From positions 1 to 21,592 of the forward strand of contig JAKJXP020000206.1 in NCBI GenBank assembly GCA_022225965.2: a DNA stretch of 21,592 bases, given 5' to 3'. The DNA is from Diatrype stigma (Eukaryota; Ascomycota; Sordariomycetes; Xylariales; Diatrypaceae). The notes below the pieces were generated by a model, which made no database searches, had not been told where the DNA came from, and saw nothing but the letters and a program-made list of their open reading frames with translations. This document shows positions 19,360-21,592 of this stretch, one piece after another. The position numbers and the translations under genes are program-made. Every line of letters starts with the position of its first letter. Position 1 is the first letter of the stretch.

Positions 19360-19405
19360 TCTAATAAAGCACCTACGGCTACACCAGGTATTAGCCACTT
19401 CTTAT

Positions 19406-20950
19406 TACTAGTTATATGATTATTACTAATCTTATTTCTTAGTTATTTAATTAATATAGGTTTATATAACTTTCGATTAAGTTTTAACGTTTTAAAGGTT
19501 TTTTTTAAGAATTAATATAAAACAAAATAAAAAAATAAAACTATAAGTCGGCTTAAATATGGATTTTTTGTTTTTTTAAAGTTAAAAAATAAAATAATTA
19601 AAAAATATAAATATAAAGAAATATTTTAATTATTTATTAATAAGGTTTTACGCTTTATTTAAAATTAACATTAAACGGCGTTTAATATTTAATAACGTTT
19701 AAGAAATTATATTAATATGTAAATTTAACGCGTAAATACCAATAATTATATATAAGTTTATAAGGCGTTTTATATATAAAAAGGTTTACTTATACTTATT
19801 TAAATATATTTTTTATTTTAAATAATTAAATAAATATATTTTTATTTTTATATTATAATTTACTTTACCTTTTTTTACTTATATACGTATTTTTAATATA
19901 TATGATATATTTAATGCTTTAATACTATTATTTATATTTAAATAAGCGCCTTTAAATTCTTTATTTACGTAAATAAAGCTTATACGTTATGATATTATTA
20001 TAACGGCGTATTTAAGTCGTAATAAAAAAGTTATAATCGGCTTAAAATTAAAGTGGCGTAATATACGTAAAGTTAAAACAATAACACATTACGATGCTTT
20101 AAGGTAATAAGTTCGTTACGCTTTAAGAATAAATTTAAGTATAAAGATATATCGAAGATATATCGCATATTTATAAAGAATACGTAAATAAATCGGCATA
20201 TAACGTGTCGTATAAGCTTTTCGTTAATATAAGCTTATAATAAGAATCTTTGCATTTTATAATTATAATTAATAATAACTTTATATTAATATAAAATATA
20301 AATCTAAGTTAATTAAATTCTTTTTCGTTATTTACTTCTTTAACTTCTTAATATATACGCGCATTATGCTCGGCCTTTTCGAAAACGATGCATTTTTATT
20401 TCTTTATTATTACCCTTTTATTACGATTATTCTTAGCAATTATTAACTTTAGTTATTAATTATTATTTTCTTTATTAATAAGGCTTATTTCGTGTTTATT
20501 AAAATGGGGCTTCTTTTTTTAAACATTTTTTTTTCGCCTTATAATATTTATTAAAACTCATTTATTTCATAAAAATGTATATTCATATTTTTAAAAGTAT
20601 TATTTATTTTAAATATAACGAAGTTGTTTATAAATTATTAAATTTAAGTTATTTTATAAGTATATTAATATTATAATTATTAAATTTTACTTTTATAAGA
20701 AATAACTAATTAATTAATAATATGTTATAATAATGTCCCTTTAAAGAAAAAGAAAGAATAAATTTAAATTAATATTTTTTAATTAAAATTTCTTTAAATT
20801 ATTAGTTAATACTAAAGTCGTTATTTGCGGTAATACATTATCTTTATATCTTTCTTATAACGTTATCGCGATAAATACGTAATAAAAGAAATGCTAAGAA
20901 CGATAAATAAAGGCGTTATAAATATTACGTAAAGCCAGTATTACTTTAAT
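19406..20950. other. AT-rich RIP-mutated DNA, no gene seen
   Basis: Composition returns abruptly to AT-rich with CpG retained. T-rich and A-rich blocks alternate. I found no motif, no LTR pair and no inverted termini. Confidence 0.5.
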
Positions 20951-21290
20951 ATAAACTTAGGCTTATAACGCTTATATATCGTTAATATAATAAATATTAT
21001 TAAAGAAATAACGAAGATAACAATATGTGAATTAAAAAGTAATACTAATAATTTAATCGACCTTATTAACTTATATAAAATAATGAAATACGTTAAAGCT
21101 ATTTAAGTATTTATTAAAGAAAAAGCAATAATTACGCCGTTATTATGTTATTACGAAAACGACATAGCGCTAATAACAATAAACGGCCTTAAAACAGCCT
21201 TATAATAAAAAAGAAAAAACTAAAAAGCAATTTAAATTAACGTAGCCGCGCCGGTATTCGCTTATTAATAATTCAAATTAATAATTGTAA
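20951..21290 (+). pseudogene. Possible decayed coding relic, perhaps transposase C-terminus
   Basis: Frame 2 reads with few stops for about 110 codons: NLGL, stop, RLYIVNII, then CELKSNTNNLIDLINLYKIM, KYVKAI, stop, VFIKEKAIITPLLCYYEN, ALITINGLKTAL, two stops, KRKN. Fungal pogo/Fot-like transposases often end in a charged helical tail of this general pattern, which is why I mention it, but no catalytic domain is visible upstream. Nothing rules out chance openness in A-rich sequence. Confidence 0.22.
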
Positions 21291-21478
21291 TAAAAGTAAT
21301 ATTTAAATAACGAAAGAAATTATTATTAAAACGGCTAATTAAAGCATAAAATTCGGTTATCGAATATTTAAAAACGTCATTTAAGTAATTAATATTTTAA
21401 TTAATTTAATCGCTTATATAATAATAATAATAATACGAAAGCTACTTAATAACGACGTTATCTTTATTTTTAAATACG
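21291..21478. other. AT-rich tail before the terminal microsatellite
   Basis: This is mutated AT-rich sequence with a short interrupted ATA/AAT run near 21418-21435. There is no gene. Confidence 0.5.

Positions 21479-21592
<114 letters not shown>

Larger units (their letters stand above)
18745..19405. other. Un-mutated island of ordinary base composition
   Basis: About 660 bp have balanced base composition and abundant CpA and TpG, unlike everything around them, with fairly sharp edges near GGAAATTATGTCTGG and CCAGGTATTAGCCACTTC. RIP acts on duplicated DNA, so this is probably single-copy. A 92-codon frame at 18796-19074 exists only if TTG is taken as start, ends AAKLA, and has no domain I recognise; I do not call it a gene. 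The right half is a minisatellite with a flanking direct repeat. It may be a scrap of unique DNA isolated by transposon insertions. Confidence 0.85.

Noticed and set aside
19077..19411. Overlapping frames encoding Leu-Gln-Pro-Ala-Cys repeats
   Set aside because: Two frames are open through the same minisatellite because the 14-bp unit lacks stops. This is a repeat artefact.

Overview
The window looks like nuclear DNA of a filamentous ascomycete, taken from an AT-rich, gene-empty block that has been heavily mutated by repeat-induced point mutation (RIP). TpA is extremely common, CpA and TpG are scarce, and CpG survives, so the cytosines that remain sit mostly in CpG. I see no intact gene. No species can be named from the sequence. 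Both ends run into long (AAT)n microsatellites, so the piece may be a contig bounded by them.

Layout. 1-10019 is a mosaic of old, mutated repeats. It contains two copies of a ~260-bp repeat (about 1075 and 7239) and two copies of a ~700-bp repeat (about 7720 and 8865). The 700-bp copies share an internal GC-rich hairpin and flank a 54-bp palindromic hairpin. There is also a small G+C island near 6690-6790, a less mutated fragment near 2585-2760, and a possible coding relic at 4504-4905.

10025-18083 is the main feature: one complete but dead Ty3/Gypsy retrotransposon of the chromodomain clade (chromovirus), 8059 bp, on the + strand. It has two 212-bp LTRs with no indel between them, a 5-bp target-site duplication (TATCT), a gag relic, and a pol relic ordered RT, RNase H, integrase, chromodomain. 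A purine tract precedes the 3' LTR. Nearly every catalytic or zinc-binding residue I can place has been changed by G-to-A or C-to-T transitions, and conserved Trp and Gln codons have become stops. Downstream of the chromodomain lie about 2.3 kb that are unusual for the family: five tandem 73-75-bp units, then a stretch with an open frame of unknown nature.

18084-21592 is again AT-rich, interrupted by one 660-bp island (18745-19405) of ordinary base composition that escaped RIP. The island carries a 14-bp minisatellite flanked by a direct repeat. A possible coding relic lies at 20951-21290.

The parts form no pathway. The coherent story is insertion of a chromodomain retroelement, inactivation of every repeated sequence by RIP, and survival of a few short or single-copy patches.
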